Below the pieces are notes generated by a model. It ran no database searches, was not told where the DNA came from, and saw nothing but the letters and a program-made list of their open reading frames with translations. From Cupriavidus nantongensis (GTDB lineage Bacteria > Pseudomonadota > Gammaproteobacteria > Burkholderiales > Burkholderiaceae), in contig NZ_CP014844.1 in NCBI RefSeq assembly GCF_001598055.1, forward strand, positions 930,001 to 994,000: a DNA stretch of 64,000 bases, in the 5' to 3' direction. Of this stretch, positions 33,326-41,753 are shown piece after piece. A program made the translations under genes and the position numbers. Within the stretch, counting starts at the first letter, position 1, and each line of letters begins with the position of its first letter.

Positions 33326-34327
33326 TCAGACCTGCGCCGCGGCTTCGGCGCCGCGGCGCGCGTGCGCCAGCAGCACGGCGATGGCGCAGCTGCCGATGCG
33401 CGCGCGCACGCTGTCGGCCCGGCTGGTCAGGATCACGGGCACGCGCGCGCCCAGCACGATGCCGGCGGCTTCGGCCCCGGCCAGGAAGGTCAGCTGCTTG
33501 GCCAGCATGTTGCCGGCTTCCAGGTCCGGCACCAGCAGGATGTCGGGGTCGCCGGCGACGTCCGAATCGATGCCCTTGGTGAGCGCGGCCTCGCGGCTGA
33601 TGGCGTTGTCGAAGGCGAGCGGGCCGTCGAGCACGCCGCCGGTGATCTGCCCGCGCCGCGCCATGGTGCACAGCGCGGCGGCGTCGATGGTCGAAGGGAT
33701 CTTGTCGGTGACGGTCTCGACCGCGGACAGGATCGCCACCTTGGGCCGCTCGATCCCGAGCGTGCGCAGCAGGTCGATGGCGTTGCGGCAGATATCGGCC
33801 TTCTCGTTCAGCGTGGGGAAGATGTTGACCGCGGCGTCGGTGATGAACAGCGGCTTGTGGTAGCGCGGCACGTCCATCGCGAACACATGCGACAGGCGCC
33901 GCCCGGTGCGCAGCCCGCTGGCCGACGCGGTGACCTCGTGCAGCAGCTCGTCGGTATGCAGGCTGCCTTTCATCAGCAGTTCGGCCTCGCCGGCGCGCAC
34001 TGCCTCGACCGCGCGTGCGGCCGAGGCATGGCTGTGCGGCGTGTCGATGATGACGGTGTCGCCCAGCGCCATGCCGTGCTCCGCCGCGACCTGCCGAATG
34101 CGCGCCGCGGGGCCGACCAGGATCGGCACGATCAGGCCGAGCTGCGCGGCCTGCAGCGCGCCGCCCAGCGACGCCGCATCGCACGGATGCGCCACCGCGG
34201 TCGGGATCGGCGGCAGCCCGGCGCAGCGCGCCAGCAGCGTGGCGTATTTGTCCGGCGCCGGCGCGGCAGGCGCGGCAAGGTCGGACATGGCGGACATGGC
34301 GGACATGGCAGGCGAGGCAGCAGTCAT
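33326..34327 (-). CDS. pta: Phosphate acetyl/butyryltransferase
   Basis: 333 residues. PTA_PTB domain: VAHPCDAASLGGALQAAQLGLIVPILVGP, LLMKGSLHTDELLHEV, HVFAMDVPRYHKPLFITDAAVNIFPTL, ALTKGIDSDVAGDPDILLVPDLEAGNMLAKQL and GIVLGARVPVILTSRADS. The short length without N-terminal DRTGG domains is like phosphotransbutyrylase, so chain-length specificity is open. The N-terminus contains a MSAMSAMSD run encoded by three perfect 9-bp repeats, giving several in-frame ATG choices. Divergent from a DUF3141 gene. Confidence 0.88.
   Translation of the reverse strand: MTAASPAMSAMSAMSDLAAPAAPAPDKYATLLARCAGLPPIPTAVAHPCDAASLGGALQAAQLGLIVPILVGPAARIRQVAAEHGMALGDTVIIDTPHSHASAARAVEAVRAGEAELLMKGSLHTDELLHEVTASASGLRTGRRLSHVFAMDVPRYHKPLFITDAAVNIFPTLNEKADICRNAIDLLRTLGIERPKVAILSAVETVTDKIPSTIDAAALCTMARRGQITGGVLDGPLAFDNAISREAALTKGIDSDVAGDPDILLVPDLEAGNMLAKQLTFLAGAEAAGIVLGARVPVILTSRADSVRARIGSCAIAVLLAHARRGAEAAAQV
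34282..34308. repeat. 9-bp triplicate repeat inside the pta start region
   Basis: CGGACATGG is present three times without mismatch. On the coding strand each unit supplies an in-frame ATG (Met-Ser-Ala), so slippage would add or remove start codons without shifting frame. Confidence 0.85.
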
Positions 34328-34660
34328 GACGATGTTCCGTGCGATGTTCTGTGCGATGGTTCGTGGCTGGCGCAGCGGTCAGGGTACCGGCCTTGCGGGC
34401 AGGCGTCGAGCCCGCGCCGGTGCTTGCGTGGACGCCGGTTGCTGCAATGCGCAAGGCGCCGTGCCCCAGTATAGGCGCGAATTGAGGCAGGCCGATGAAC
34501 GGCGAGGGCGCCGGCGGCGCGGCCGTCCGTCCCGACCCCCCGCGGGTTGCACCGTGCCGCCGCCGCTGCTAGGCTTGTTTTTGTTGCAGGGCAACAAGCG
34601 TCACGCCGGCCGCGCGCCACGCGCGCGGAATCCCGGCATGGCGCCCACCAGGGGATCGCC
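34328..34660. promoter_or_regulatory. Divergent control region of pta-ackA and the DUF3141 gene
   Basis: 333 bp, no gene accepted. The notable element is an inverted repeat TTGTTGC-AGG-GCAACAA at 34581-34597, about 64 bp before the DUF3141 start. TGC/GCA-type dyads are bound by PHB-responsive PhaR regulators in other bacteria, which would fit the metabolism here, but this is only resemblance. AGGGGA precedes the ATG at 34661. Confidence 0.45.
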
Positions 34661-36979
34661 ATGACCGCACGCGAACGCGCCGTCCTGCCGCAGGACGGCA
34701 CTGCCACCTCGAGTTCCGCGCCTGACACGCCAACGCGCGGGCTGGCTTCCAACGTCGATCAATATGCAGACCCGATCGGCGCACTGGCCCAGCCATTTCT
34801 CGAGTACGCCCATGACGCCTGGCAGCGCCACGTGCTGCTGCTCGACATCCTGCGCCAGCGCGGCAACCTGTCGGCCGAGCATGAGCGCGAGGGCATGCCC
34901 CCGGTGCTGGTGTTCGAGCATGAATTGCTGGCCGATGGCCGCCAGTTGCCGGAGCCCGCCAACTACGCGCTGCTGCGCATCGTGCCGCCCACCGGCAGCC
35001 CGACCGATCCCGCCAAGCGCCCCTTCGTCGTGATCGATCCGCGCGCCGGCCATGGCCCCGGCATCGGCGGCTTCAAGGCCGACAGCGAGATCGGCATCGC
35101 GCTGCGCACCGGCCATCCGTGCTACTTCATCACCTTCTTCCACGAGCCCTGCCCCGGCCAGACCATCGAGGCCGTGGCGCGCGCCGAGGCCGCGTTCCTG
35201 CGCATCGTCGGCGAGCGGCATCCGGATGCGCCCGGCAAGCCCTTCGTCATCGGCAACTGCCAGGCCGGCTGGGCGCTGATGATGCTGGCCGCGGTGGCGC
35301 CCGAGCGCACCGGCCCGCTGCTGCTGGCCGGCGCGCCGCTGGCGTACTGGTCCGGCGTGCGCGGGCGCAACCCGATGCGCTACAGCGGCGGGCTGCTGGG
35401 CGGTTCGTGGCTGGCATCGCTGGCGGCCGACCTGGGCAATGGCAGGTTCGACGGGGCCTGGCTGGTGCAGAACTTCGAGCAGCTCAATCCCGCCAACACG
35501 CTGTGGAAGAAGCTCTACGACGTCTATGCGCGCGTCGACACCGAAGGCCCGCGCTTCCTTGACTTCGAGCGCTGGTGGGGCGGCCATTTCCTGATGAACC
35601 GTGCCGAGATCGACTGGATCGTGCAGCAGCTGTTTGTCGGCAACCGGCTCACGGCGGGCGCGGTGCGCAGCAGCGACGGCAACACCGTGGTGGACCTGCG
35701 CAACGTGCGCTCGCCGGTGATCATCTTTGCCTCGTGGGGGGACAACATCACGCCGCCGCAGCAGGCGCTGAACTGGATCCCGGACCTGTATGCGAGCGAC
35801 GACGAACTGGTCGCCAACGACCAGGTCATCGTCTACTGCCTGCACCCGACCGTGGGCCACCTGGGCATCTTCGTCTCCGCCGGCGTGGCTAACCGCGAGC
35901 ACAGCGAACTGTTCTGCGCGCTGGATTTGATCGACGTGCTGCCGCCGGGGCTGTACGAGGCCAGGATCGAAGACATCGCCCCGGACCTGCCGCATCGCGA
36001 GCTGGTCGAAGGGCGCTACCTGGTGCGCTTCGAGCGCCGCGGCATCGCCGACATCCTGGCGCTGGACGATGGCCGCGACGACGAGTGCGCCTTCGAGGTG
36101 GTGCGGCGCGTGGCCGAGATCAACCAGCACATCTACGATACCTTCGCCTCGCCGTGGGTGCGCGCCGTTTCCAGCGAGTTCAGCGCGCAATGGTTGCGCG
36201 CGCTGCATCCCGCGCGGCTGGAACGCACGCTGGCGACCGACATGAACCCGTGGATGGCGTGGATCGGCGCGCTCGCGCCATGGGTGCGCGAGCATCGCGC
36301 GCCGGTCGCGCCGGACAATCCGCTGCTGACGCTGGAGCAGGCGGCCTCGGCGCAGATCATCCGCGCGCTCGACCAGTTCCGCGACTGGCGCGATGCCTGG
36401 TACGAGCAGGTGTTCGAGGCGATCTACCAGGCGCCCGCGATGGCAGCGCTGGTCGGGCTGCAGGCGCAAGCGCCGGCCAACGTGGAATCGCCCGTCACGG
36501 TGGCGCTGCGCCGGGAACTGGCTGCGCGGCGCCTGCGCGATGCCGAGGCGTCGATCGCGCAGGGCGGCACGCTCGAAGCCTTCGTGCGCGTGCTGGCCTA
36601 TGTCGCGGAACGGTCCAGCGCGATCGAGGAGCGGCCCTTCAACCTGCTGCGTCGTATCGCGCGCGAGCAGCAGCAGGCCACCGAAACCAACGGCGCCCAT
36701 GCCGACCTGGCCGCGTTCAAGACCGCGGTGCGCCAGCAGAGCTTTATCGTCAGGCTCGACCCGCAGCGCGCGATCCGGGCCCTGCCGGCGCTGGTGCCGG
36801 ACCGCGAGACCCGGCGCAAGCTGATGGCGGCGGCGCATCGCGTGATGACCGTCAGCGGCCCGCTGGCGGGCGAGCGGCTGGCGCGCTATCGCGAGGTCGC
36901 GCAGATCCTGGGCACGGGCGATGCGCCGGAGGCAGAACAGCCCGGTGGCGGGGCGGAGCCGGAAATCGGATTACCATAA
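34661..36979 (+). CDS. DUF3141 protein, alpha/beta-hydrolase-like
   Basis: 772 residues, large soluble protein. Residues about 90-400 look like an alpha/beta hydrolase of the PHA-synthase/depolymerase type: FVVIDPRAGHGPGIGGFK, CYFITFFHEPCPGQTIE, FVIGNCQAGWALMMLA (nucleophile elbow G-N-C-Q-A-G with Cys in place of Ser), VIIFASWGDNITPPQQAL (acid) and HPTVGHLGIFVS (His). The C-terminal 350 residues are helical and specific to DUF3141. The Cys elbow is what PHA synthases use. DUF3141 genes are often next to pta/ackA-type genes, as here. Exact activity is unknown. Confidence 0.85.
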   Translation: MTARERAVLPQDGTATSSSAPDTPTRGLASNVDQYADPIGALAQPFLEYAHDAWQRHVLLLDILRQRGNLSAEHEREGMPPVLVFEHELLADGRQLPEPANYALLRIVPPTGSPTDPAKRPFVVIDPRAGHGPGIGGFKADSEIGIALRTGHPCYFITFFHEPCPGQTIEAVARAEAAFLRIVGERHPDAPGKPFVIGNCQAGWALMMLAAVAPERTGPLLLAGAPLAYWSGVRGRNPMRYSGGLLGGSWLASLAADLGNGRFDGAWLVQNFEQLNPANTLWKKLYDVYARVDTEGPRFLDFERWWGGHFLMNRAEIDWIVQQLFVGNRLTAGAVRSSDGNTVVDLRNVRSPVIIFASWGDNITPPQQALNWIPDLYASDDELVANDQVIVYCLHPTVGHLGIFVSAGVANREHSELFCALDLIDVLPPGLYEARIEDIAPDLPHRELVEGRYLVRFERRGIADILALDDGRDDECAFEVVRRVAEINQHIYDTFASPWVRAVSSEFSAQWLRALHPARLERTLATDMNPWMAWIGALAPWVREHRAPVAPDNPLLTLEQAASAQIIRALDQFRDWRDAWYEQVFEAIYQAPAMAALVGLQAQAPANVESPVTVALRRELAARRLRDAEASIAQGGTLEAFVRVLAYVAERSSAIEERPFNLLRRIAREQQQATETNGAHADLAAFKTAVRQQSFIVRLDPQRAIRALPALVPDRETRRKLMAAAHRVMTVSGPLAGERLARYREVAQILGTGDAPEAEQPGGGAEPEIGLP

Positions 36980-37028
36980 CCGCGTTTCGGACTTCATTGC
37001 GGTGCCGGCCAGCGGCGCCCGACCCCCA

Positions 37029-37823
37029 ATGCTTGAACTCCAGGGAGCCATCTGGTTCCGCTCCGGCTCGCAGGACTGGGGCGGCAAGGACCGCATCGCG
37101 CTGCTCGCCGCCATCGGCGCGCACGGCTCGATCACGGCCGCCGCGCGCGCCGTCGGCATCAGCTACAAGGCGGCGTGGGACGCCATCGACGCGATGAACA
37201 ACAGCGCCGGCGAGCCGCTGGTGGTGCGCGCCGCGGGCGGCAAGGGCGGCGGCGGCACGCGCCTGACCGCGCGCGGCGAACAGCTGATCCGCACCTATCG
37301 CGCGCTCGAGGACGAGCACCGGCGCTTTGTCGCGCAGCTGTCGCGGCTGGGCGAGGGCGTGGCCGACGATATCCACCTGATGAGGCGAATGATGATCAAG
37401 ACCAGTGCGCGCAACAAACTGTTCGGACGCGTGGCCAGCGTCAAGGGCGGCGCGGTCAATGACGAGGTCGAGCTGGAACTGGCCGGCGGGCAGCGCATCG
37501 TCGCCACCATCACGCACGAGAGCGTCGAGACGCTGGAACTGGCCGAGGGCGTGGAGGCGTTTGCACTGATCAAGGCGTCGTCGGTGCTGGTGGGGCTGCC
37601 CGAGCCGGGCTTGCGGCTGTCGGCGCGCAACCAGCTGGCGGGCGTGGTCGCGCGCGTGATGCCCGGCGCGGTGAACGCCGAAGTGGTGATCGAACTCGAC
37701 GGCGGCGGCACGGTGGCCGCCATTGTCACCAACGGCAGCGTCGAGGCGCTGGGGCTGCAGGCCGGCGTGGCTGCGGTGGCGATATTCAAGGCCTCGAGCG
37801 TGATCCTTGGCGTGGTGGGATGA
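37029..37823 (+). CDS. modE: ModE-type molybdate-responsive regulator
   Basis: 264 residues. N-terminal LysR-like winged helix (AAIGAHGSITAAARAVGISYKAAWDAIDAMN) followed by two Mop/TOBE domains (ARNKLFGRVASVKGGAVNDEVELEL, ARNQLAGVVARVMPGAVNAEVVIEL), each about 65 residues with the molybdate-binding SARN start. Full-length ModE. Expected to bind the dyad upstream of modA (41326-41349) when loaded with molybdate. The start at 37029 lies 49 bp after the DUF3141 stop. Confidence 0.93.
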   Translation: MLELQGAIWFRSGSQDWGGKDRIALLAAIGAHGSITAAARAVGISYKAAWDAIDAMNNSAGEPLVVRAAGGKGGGGTRLTARGEQLIRTYRALEDEHRRFVAQLSRLGEGVADDIHLMRRMMIKTSARNKLFGRVASVKGGAVNDEVELELAGGQRIVATITHESVETLELAEGVEAFALIKASSVLVGLPEPGLRLSARNQLAGVVARVMPGAVNAEVVIELDGGGTVAAIVTNGSVEALGLQAGVAAVAIFKASSVILGVVG

Positions 37824-37875
37824 TTGCCGCGGCGTGCAATAATAGCCGCCCCCAAAGCATGTCGTTCCCCCCGCA

Positions 37876-38475
37876 ATGCACGCCGCGCTGGCTGGTTTTT
37901 CCCTCGGTCTTTCCCTGATTCTTGCCATCGGTTCCCAGAATGCCTTCGTGCTGCGGCAAGGCCTGCGGCGCGAGCATGTGTTCTGTGTCTGCCTGGTATG
38001 CGCGCTGTCGGACGCGCTGCTGATCCTGCTGGGCGTGTCCGGCTTTGCCGTGATGATCCGCACGCTGCCGTGGCTGGGCGAGGCGATGCGCTATGGCGGC
38101 GCTGCCTTCCTGGTCTGGTATGGCGCGCGCAGCTTCATCGCGGCGTGGCGCTCGAACGCGGTGCTCGATCCGAGCGATGCCGCGCCGCGCCCGCTGGCGC
38201 CGACGCTCGCCGTATGCCTGGCCTTCACCTGGCTCAATCCGCATGTGTATCTCGACACGGTGATGCTGATCGGCTCGGTATCGACCCAGTTCGCCGACCA
38301 CGCGCGTGAATTCGCCGCGGGCGCCATGACTGCCTCGTTCCTGTTCTTCTTCGCGCTGGGCTATGGCGCGGCGCTGCTGCGGCCGGTGTTTGCGCGGCCG
38401 CGGGCGTGGCAGGTGCTGGAGGTGGTGATCGGCATCACCATGTGGGTGATCGCCGCGCGTTTGCTGATGGCTTGA
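37876..38475 (+). CDS. LysE/ArgO-family amino-acid exporter
   Basis: 199 residues, six membrane segments. Family signature LGLSLILAIGSQNAFVLRQGLRREH near the N-terminus and TWLNPHVYLDTVMLIGS in the middle, matching ArgO/LysE rather than RhtB proteins. Exports basic amino acids (Arg, Lys) in characterised relatives. Inner membrane. No LysG-type regulator adjacent; modE is upstream and unrelated. Confidence 0.9.
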   Translation: MHAALAGFSLGLSLILAIGSQNAFVLRQGLRREHVFCVCLVCALSDALLILLGVSGFAVMIRTLPWLGEAMRYGGAAFLVWYGARSFIAAWRSNAVLDPSDAAPRPLAPTLAVCLAFTWLNPHVYLDTVMLIGSVSTQFADHAREFAAGAMTASFLFFFALGYGAALLRPVFARPRAWQVLEVVIGITMWVIAARLLMA

Positions 38476-38490
38476 ACCGAAGGAGCACCG

Positions 38491-39030
38491 ATGCCGAGAA
38501 ACGTCGAGATCAAGGCCCGTATCGACAGCGTCGAGGCGCTGCTGCCGCGCGCCGCCGCGCTGGCCGACCACGGGCCCGAATACATCCGCCAGGACGATAC
38601 CTTTTTCCGCTGCGCCAACGGGCGGCTCAAGCTGCGCGAGTTCGCGCCGGACCGCGGCGAACTGATCTTCTATGCGCGCGCCGACGAGGCCGGGCCGAAG
38701 GAGAGCTTCTACATCCTGTCGCCGACGCCTTCGCCCGGCACGCTGCGTGCCGCGCTGGCCGCCGCGCACGGCGAGGGCGGCCGGGTGCGCAAGCTGCGCA
38801 CGCTGTACCTGGCCGGACGCACGCGCGTGCACCTGGACCGGGTCGAGGCGCTCGGCGATTTCCTGGAGCTCGAAGTGGTGCTGGCCGATGCGGAGAGCGT
38901 GGCGGACGGCGTGGCCGAGGCCCACGCGCTGCTGGCCCGCCTCGGCGTTCCCGCGTCCGCGCTGATCGAAGGCGCGTACGTCGACCTGCTGCGCGCGGCT
39001 CAGGCCACGCGCGCCGGCACCGGCGCGTAG
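38491..39030 (+). CDS. CYTH-domain protein (class IV adenylate cyclase/ThTPase-like)
   Basis: 179 residues. CYTH tunnel-fold residues: N-terminal EIKARID (E-x-E-x-K variant, NVEIKARI), RQDDTFFRCANGRLKLRE, LIFYARADEAGPKESFY, RTLYLAGRTRVHLDRVEALGDFLELEVVL. Related bacterial proteins hydrolyse inorganic triphosphate or thiamine triphosphate, or make cAMP. The sequence does not decide which. Follows the exporter by 15 bp; its last 31 bp overlap the convergent modC gene. Confidence 0.85.
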   Translation: MPRNVEIKARIDSVEALLPRAAALADHGPEYIRQDDTFFRCANGRLKLREFAPDRGELIFYARADEAGPKESFYILSPTPSPGTLRAALAAAHGEGGRVRKLRTLYLAGRTRVHLDRVEALGDFLELEVVLADAESVADGVAEAHALLARLGVPASALIEGAYVDLLRAAQATRAGTGA

Positions 39031-39722
39031 ACCGGCGGGTGGTGGCGGCTGGTGCCGCTGCCGAAGATGCGGCCTTCGCGGATTTCGAGCACGTGGTCGC
39101 CTAGCGCCTCGACATCGGCGGGGTCGTGCGAGATCACCAGCATCGGCACGTCGAGGCTGGCCTGCAGCGTGCGCAGCTCTGCCCGCATGCGCGCGCGCAG
39201 CGCGGGGTCCAGCGCCGAGAACGGTTCGTCCAGCAGCACGATGTCGGGCTGCGCCACCAGTGCGCGCGCCAGCGCCACGCGCTGTTTCTGGCCGCCGGAA
39301 ATCTCCGCCGGGTAATTGCCGGCGATATCGGCCAGGCCGAAGGCATCGATCCAGCGCTGCGCCTGCGGATGCACCGCGCCGCGGCGCGGATTGCGCCAGC
39401 CGCGCGCCAGGCCGAAGCCGATGTTCTGGCCCACGGTCAGGTGCGGGAACAGCGCATATTCCTGGAACAGGTAGGCCACCCGGCGCTGCTGCGGGCGCAC
39501 GTCGATGCCGGCATCCGCGTCGAACAGGGTGCGGCCGTTCAGCACGATGCGGCCGCTGTCCGGGGTCAGCAGGCCGGCGATGGCGCGCAGCGTCAGGCTT
39601 TTGCCCGCGCCCGAGGGGCCGAACAACGCAATGCGCCGGCTGGCCGAATCAAATTCGATATCCAGCGCGAAGTGGCGGTCGGCCGAGACCATCTGCTTGC
39701 GGATGCTGACGTGCATGCTCAT
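39000..39722 (-). CDS. modC: Molybdate ABC transporter ATP-binding protein
   Basis: 240 residues. Walker A FGPSGAGKSLTLRAIAGLL, signature EISGGQKQRVALARAL, Walker B DIVLLDEPFSALDPALR. Lacks the C-terminal Mop domain present in E. coli ModC, so it is the short form. Third gene of modABC, 22 bp after modB. Confidence 0.9.
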   Translation of the reverse strand: MSMHVSIRKQMVSADRHFALDIEFDSASRRIALFGPSGAGKSLTLRAIAGLLTPDSGRIVLNGRTLFDADAGIDVRPQQRRVAYLFQEYALFPHLTVGQNIGFGLARGWRNPRRGAVHPQAQRWIDAFGLADIAGNYPAEISGGQKQRVALARALVAQPDIVLLDEPFSALDPALRARMRAELRTLQASLDVPMLVISHDPADVEALGDHVLEIREGRIFGSGTSRHHPPVYAPVPARVA

Positions 39723-39744
39723 GGCGATATGCGTGGCCCAGGCG

Positions 39745-40455
39745 TTAGCGGACGCGCGGACGCAAGCGCCGGCGTTCGTAGAGTTCAGCGGGATTGCGCG
39801 CGGCCGCCGGCACCAGGCGTCCGGCGATCACCAGCAGCAGCACGCAGGTGACGGAGGTCACCAGCACCAGCAGGTTGGCGGTATTGTCGTCGCCGGCCTG
39901 GACCGCCTCGTAGATGGCCACCGACAGCGTCTGTGTGCGCCCGGGCAGGTTGCCCGCGATCATCAGCGTGGCGCCGAATTCGCCCAGCGCGCGCGCAAAC
40001 GCCAGCAGCACGCCGGCGATGATGCCGCGCGCCGCAAGCGGCAGCGTGACGCGGAAGAAAATGCCGGCCTCGGGCACGCCCAGCACGCGCGCGGCGTTTT
40101 CCAGCTGGTGATCGACGCCTTCAAAGGCAGCGCGCGCGGACTTCAGCACCAGCGGGAAGGCGACGATGGTCGAGGCCAGCACCGCGCCCTGCCAGGTAAA
40201 GACCAGTTCGATGCCCAGTCGTGCCAGCCACTCGCCGAACACGCCACGGCGCCCCACCAGCACCAGCAGGTAATAGCCCAGCACCGTCGGCGGCAGCACC
40301 AGCGGCAGCGTCAGCACCGCATCGACCACGTCGCGCAGCGGCGAGCGCCAGCGCGCCAGCGCCCAGGCCGCGCCGACGCCGAGCACGGCGTTCAGCGCGG
40401 TGGCCCAGCCCGCGACCTTCAGCGACAGCAGCAGCGGTACCCAGACGGCATCCAT
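39745..40455 (-). CDS. modB: Molybdate ABC transporter permease
   Basis: 236 residues with five to six membrane segments. The permease EAA loop is ENAARVLGVPEAGIFFRVTLPLAARGIIAG. It carries LTLPLVLPPTVLGYYLL, typical of ModB/CysT permeases. Lies 27 bp after modA. Confidence 0.92.
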   Translation of the reverse strand: MDAVWVPLLLSLKVAGWATALNAVLGVGAAWALARWRSPLRDVVDAVLTLPLVLPPTVLGYYLLVLVGRRGVFGEWLARLGIELVFTWQGAVLASTIVAFPLVLKSARAAFEGVDHQLENAARVLGVPEAGIFFRVTLPLAARGIIAGVLLAFARALGEFGATLMIAGNLPGRTQTLSVAIYEAVQAGDDNTANLLVLVTSVTCVLLLVIAGRLVPAAARNPAELYERRRLRPRVR

Positions 40456-40482
40456 GGCGTGCGGGGGTTTGGGGGCGGGGCC

Positions 40483-41253
40483 TCAGGGCTTGTGAAAGCC
40501 GAAGCGCGACAGGATCGCCTGGCCGTCCGGCGAGGCGACATAGTCGACGAACTGCGCCGCTTCCTTCGGCTGGCGCGCCTGATTGGTGATAGCGATCGGG
40601 TAGGTCACCGGCGTGCGGCTGGGCACGCGCACCGCCACCTTGACCTTGTCGGGCATCACGGTGGCGTCGGTGGCGAAGACGAAGCCGGCCTCGACCTCGC
40701 CGCGCGCGACGTAGTCCAGGCTCTGGCGCACGTTCTGCGCCGGCACGCCCTTGGCGGCGACCGCGTCCCACAGCCCCGCCGCTTCCAGCGCGCCGCGGGT
40801 ATAGCGGCCCACCGGCACCGAGACCGGATTGCCGTAGGCGATGCGCCGGACTTCCGGTCGCGTCAGGTCCTGCAGCGAGGCGATCGGCAGCTTGCTGTCG
40901 GCCGGCACGATCAGCACCACCTGGTTGGCGGCGAAGTTGCGGCGCGAGGCCGGCGCGATCACCTTCTCGGCCTCGGCCTTGTTCATCGCCTCCTGGTCGG
41001 CCGAGGCGAACACATCGGCCGGCGCACCCTTGACGATCTGCTGCATCAGCACGTCCGAGGCGCCGAAGTTCAGCACCACGTGCGTGCCGGGGTGGGCGCG
41101 CTCGTAGGATTCGGCCAGCGCCTTGAAGGCGTTGGTCAGGCTGGCTGCGGCGGACACCACCAGGTCGGCGGCGAAGGCGGGCGGGGTGGCCAGCGCCAGC
41201 ACCGTGGCGGCGGCCAGCAGCAGCCCGCGGCGGCGGGAACGGAAGGCAGGCAT
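40483..41253 (-). CDS. modA: Molybdate-binding periplasmic protein
   Basis: 256 residues. Start 41253 gives a Sec signal (RSRRRGLLLAAATVLALATPPAFAADL). The mature protein begins LVVSAAASLTNAFKALAESYE with the Ser-Ala-Ala-Ser oxyanion pocket, followed by FGASDVLMQQIVKGAPADVFASAD and NQVVLIVPADSKLPI. First gene of modABC. A ModE-type dyad lies about 73 bp upstream. Confidence 0.93.
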   Translation of the reverse strand: MPAFRSRRRGLLLAAATVLALATPPAFAADLVVSAAASLTNAFKALAESYERAHPGTHVVLNFGASDVLMQQIVKGAPADVFASADQEAMNKAEAEKVIAPASRRNFAANQVVLIVPADSKLPIASLQDLTRPEVRRIAYGNPVSVPVGRYTRGALEAAGLWDAVAAKGVPAQNVRQSLDYVARGEVEAGFVFATDATVMPDKVKVAVRVPSRTPVTYPIAITNQARQPKEAAQFVDYVASPDGQAILSRFGFHKP

Positions 41254-41325
41254 CGGAATCCTCGGGAAGCGGCCGCCGGCATGCAAGGGCACGCGCGGCA
41301 CGGCCGGAGCGGGTGGACTGTCAGG

Positions 41326-41349
41326 CGCAATATACGTCTGTATATAGCG
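41326..41349. promoter_or_regulatory. ModE box upstream of modABC
   Basis: CGCAATATA-N6-TATATAGCG is a near-perfect dyad (one mismatch) matching the ModE consensus CG-n-TATATA-N6-TATATA-n-CG. It sits 73 bp ahead of the modA start codon in an otherwise GC-rich region and would overlap the promoter. A modE gene lies 3.5 kb away. Confidence 0.8.
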
Positions 41350-41477
41350 CGGCGTCAATGATGCGCCATGACGGGCGTCAGGGGTATTCCAACCGGCATA
41401 AGTGCTGTATCAGGGGCTGCGAATGAGCCCTCGGGCGGGAAACGGCTGGCGCCTGCGCGGCGCCAGCCCTGCCGGCT

Positions 41478-41672
41478 TCAGGCCGGCGGCGTGCCTTCCT
41501 TGAACATGGATTTCAGCTGGCTGCGCAGCTCAGGCGTGTCCTGATGCTTGTGCACCGCCACCGCGTGCTGGACCGCGGCTTCGAGCAGTTCGTCCTCGCT
41601 GTCGGCGCTCAGCGCGACAGTGCAGTGGGTGTCGCTCGGGAACTCGCGGCAATCGATAAACTTGCGTGCCAT
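41478..41672 (-). CDS. DUF1059 small protein
   Basis: 64 residues. Starts ARKFIDCREFPSDTHCTVALSADSEDELLEAAVQHAVAVH and matches the DUF1059 family in length and pattern, including the two Cys residues near the N-terminus. Soluble. Role unknown in the family. Stands alone between modA and the dehydrogenase. Confidence 0.8.
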   Translation of the reverse strand: MARKFIDCREFPSDTHCTVALSADSEDELLEAAVQHAVAVHKHQDTPELRSQLKSMFKEGTPPA

Positions 41673-41753
41673 GATGCCTCCTGACGCCGGCCCGCAGGCT
41701 GGGCTGGAGCCGGTGCCTCCAGTATAGGCACGCGGTCCTTGGCGGTTGTTGCC

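Noticed and set aside
34601..36838. A 745-codon open frame opposite the DUF3141 gene
   Set aside because: Antisense shadow with Arg/His/Gln-rich composition and no motif. The plus-strand protein has a recognisable hydrolase pattern.
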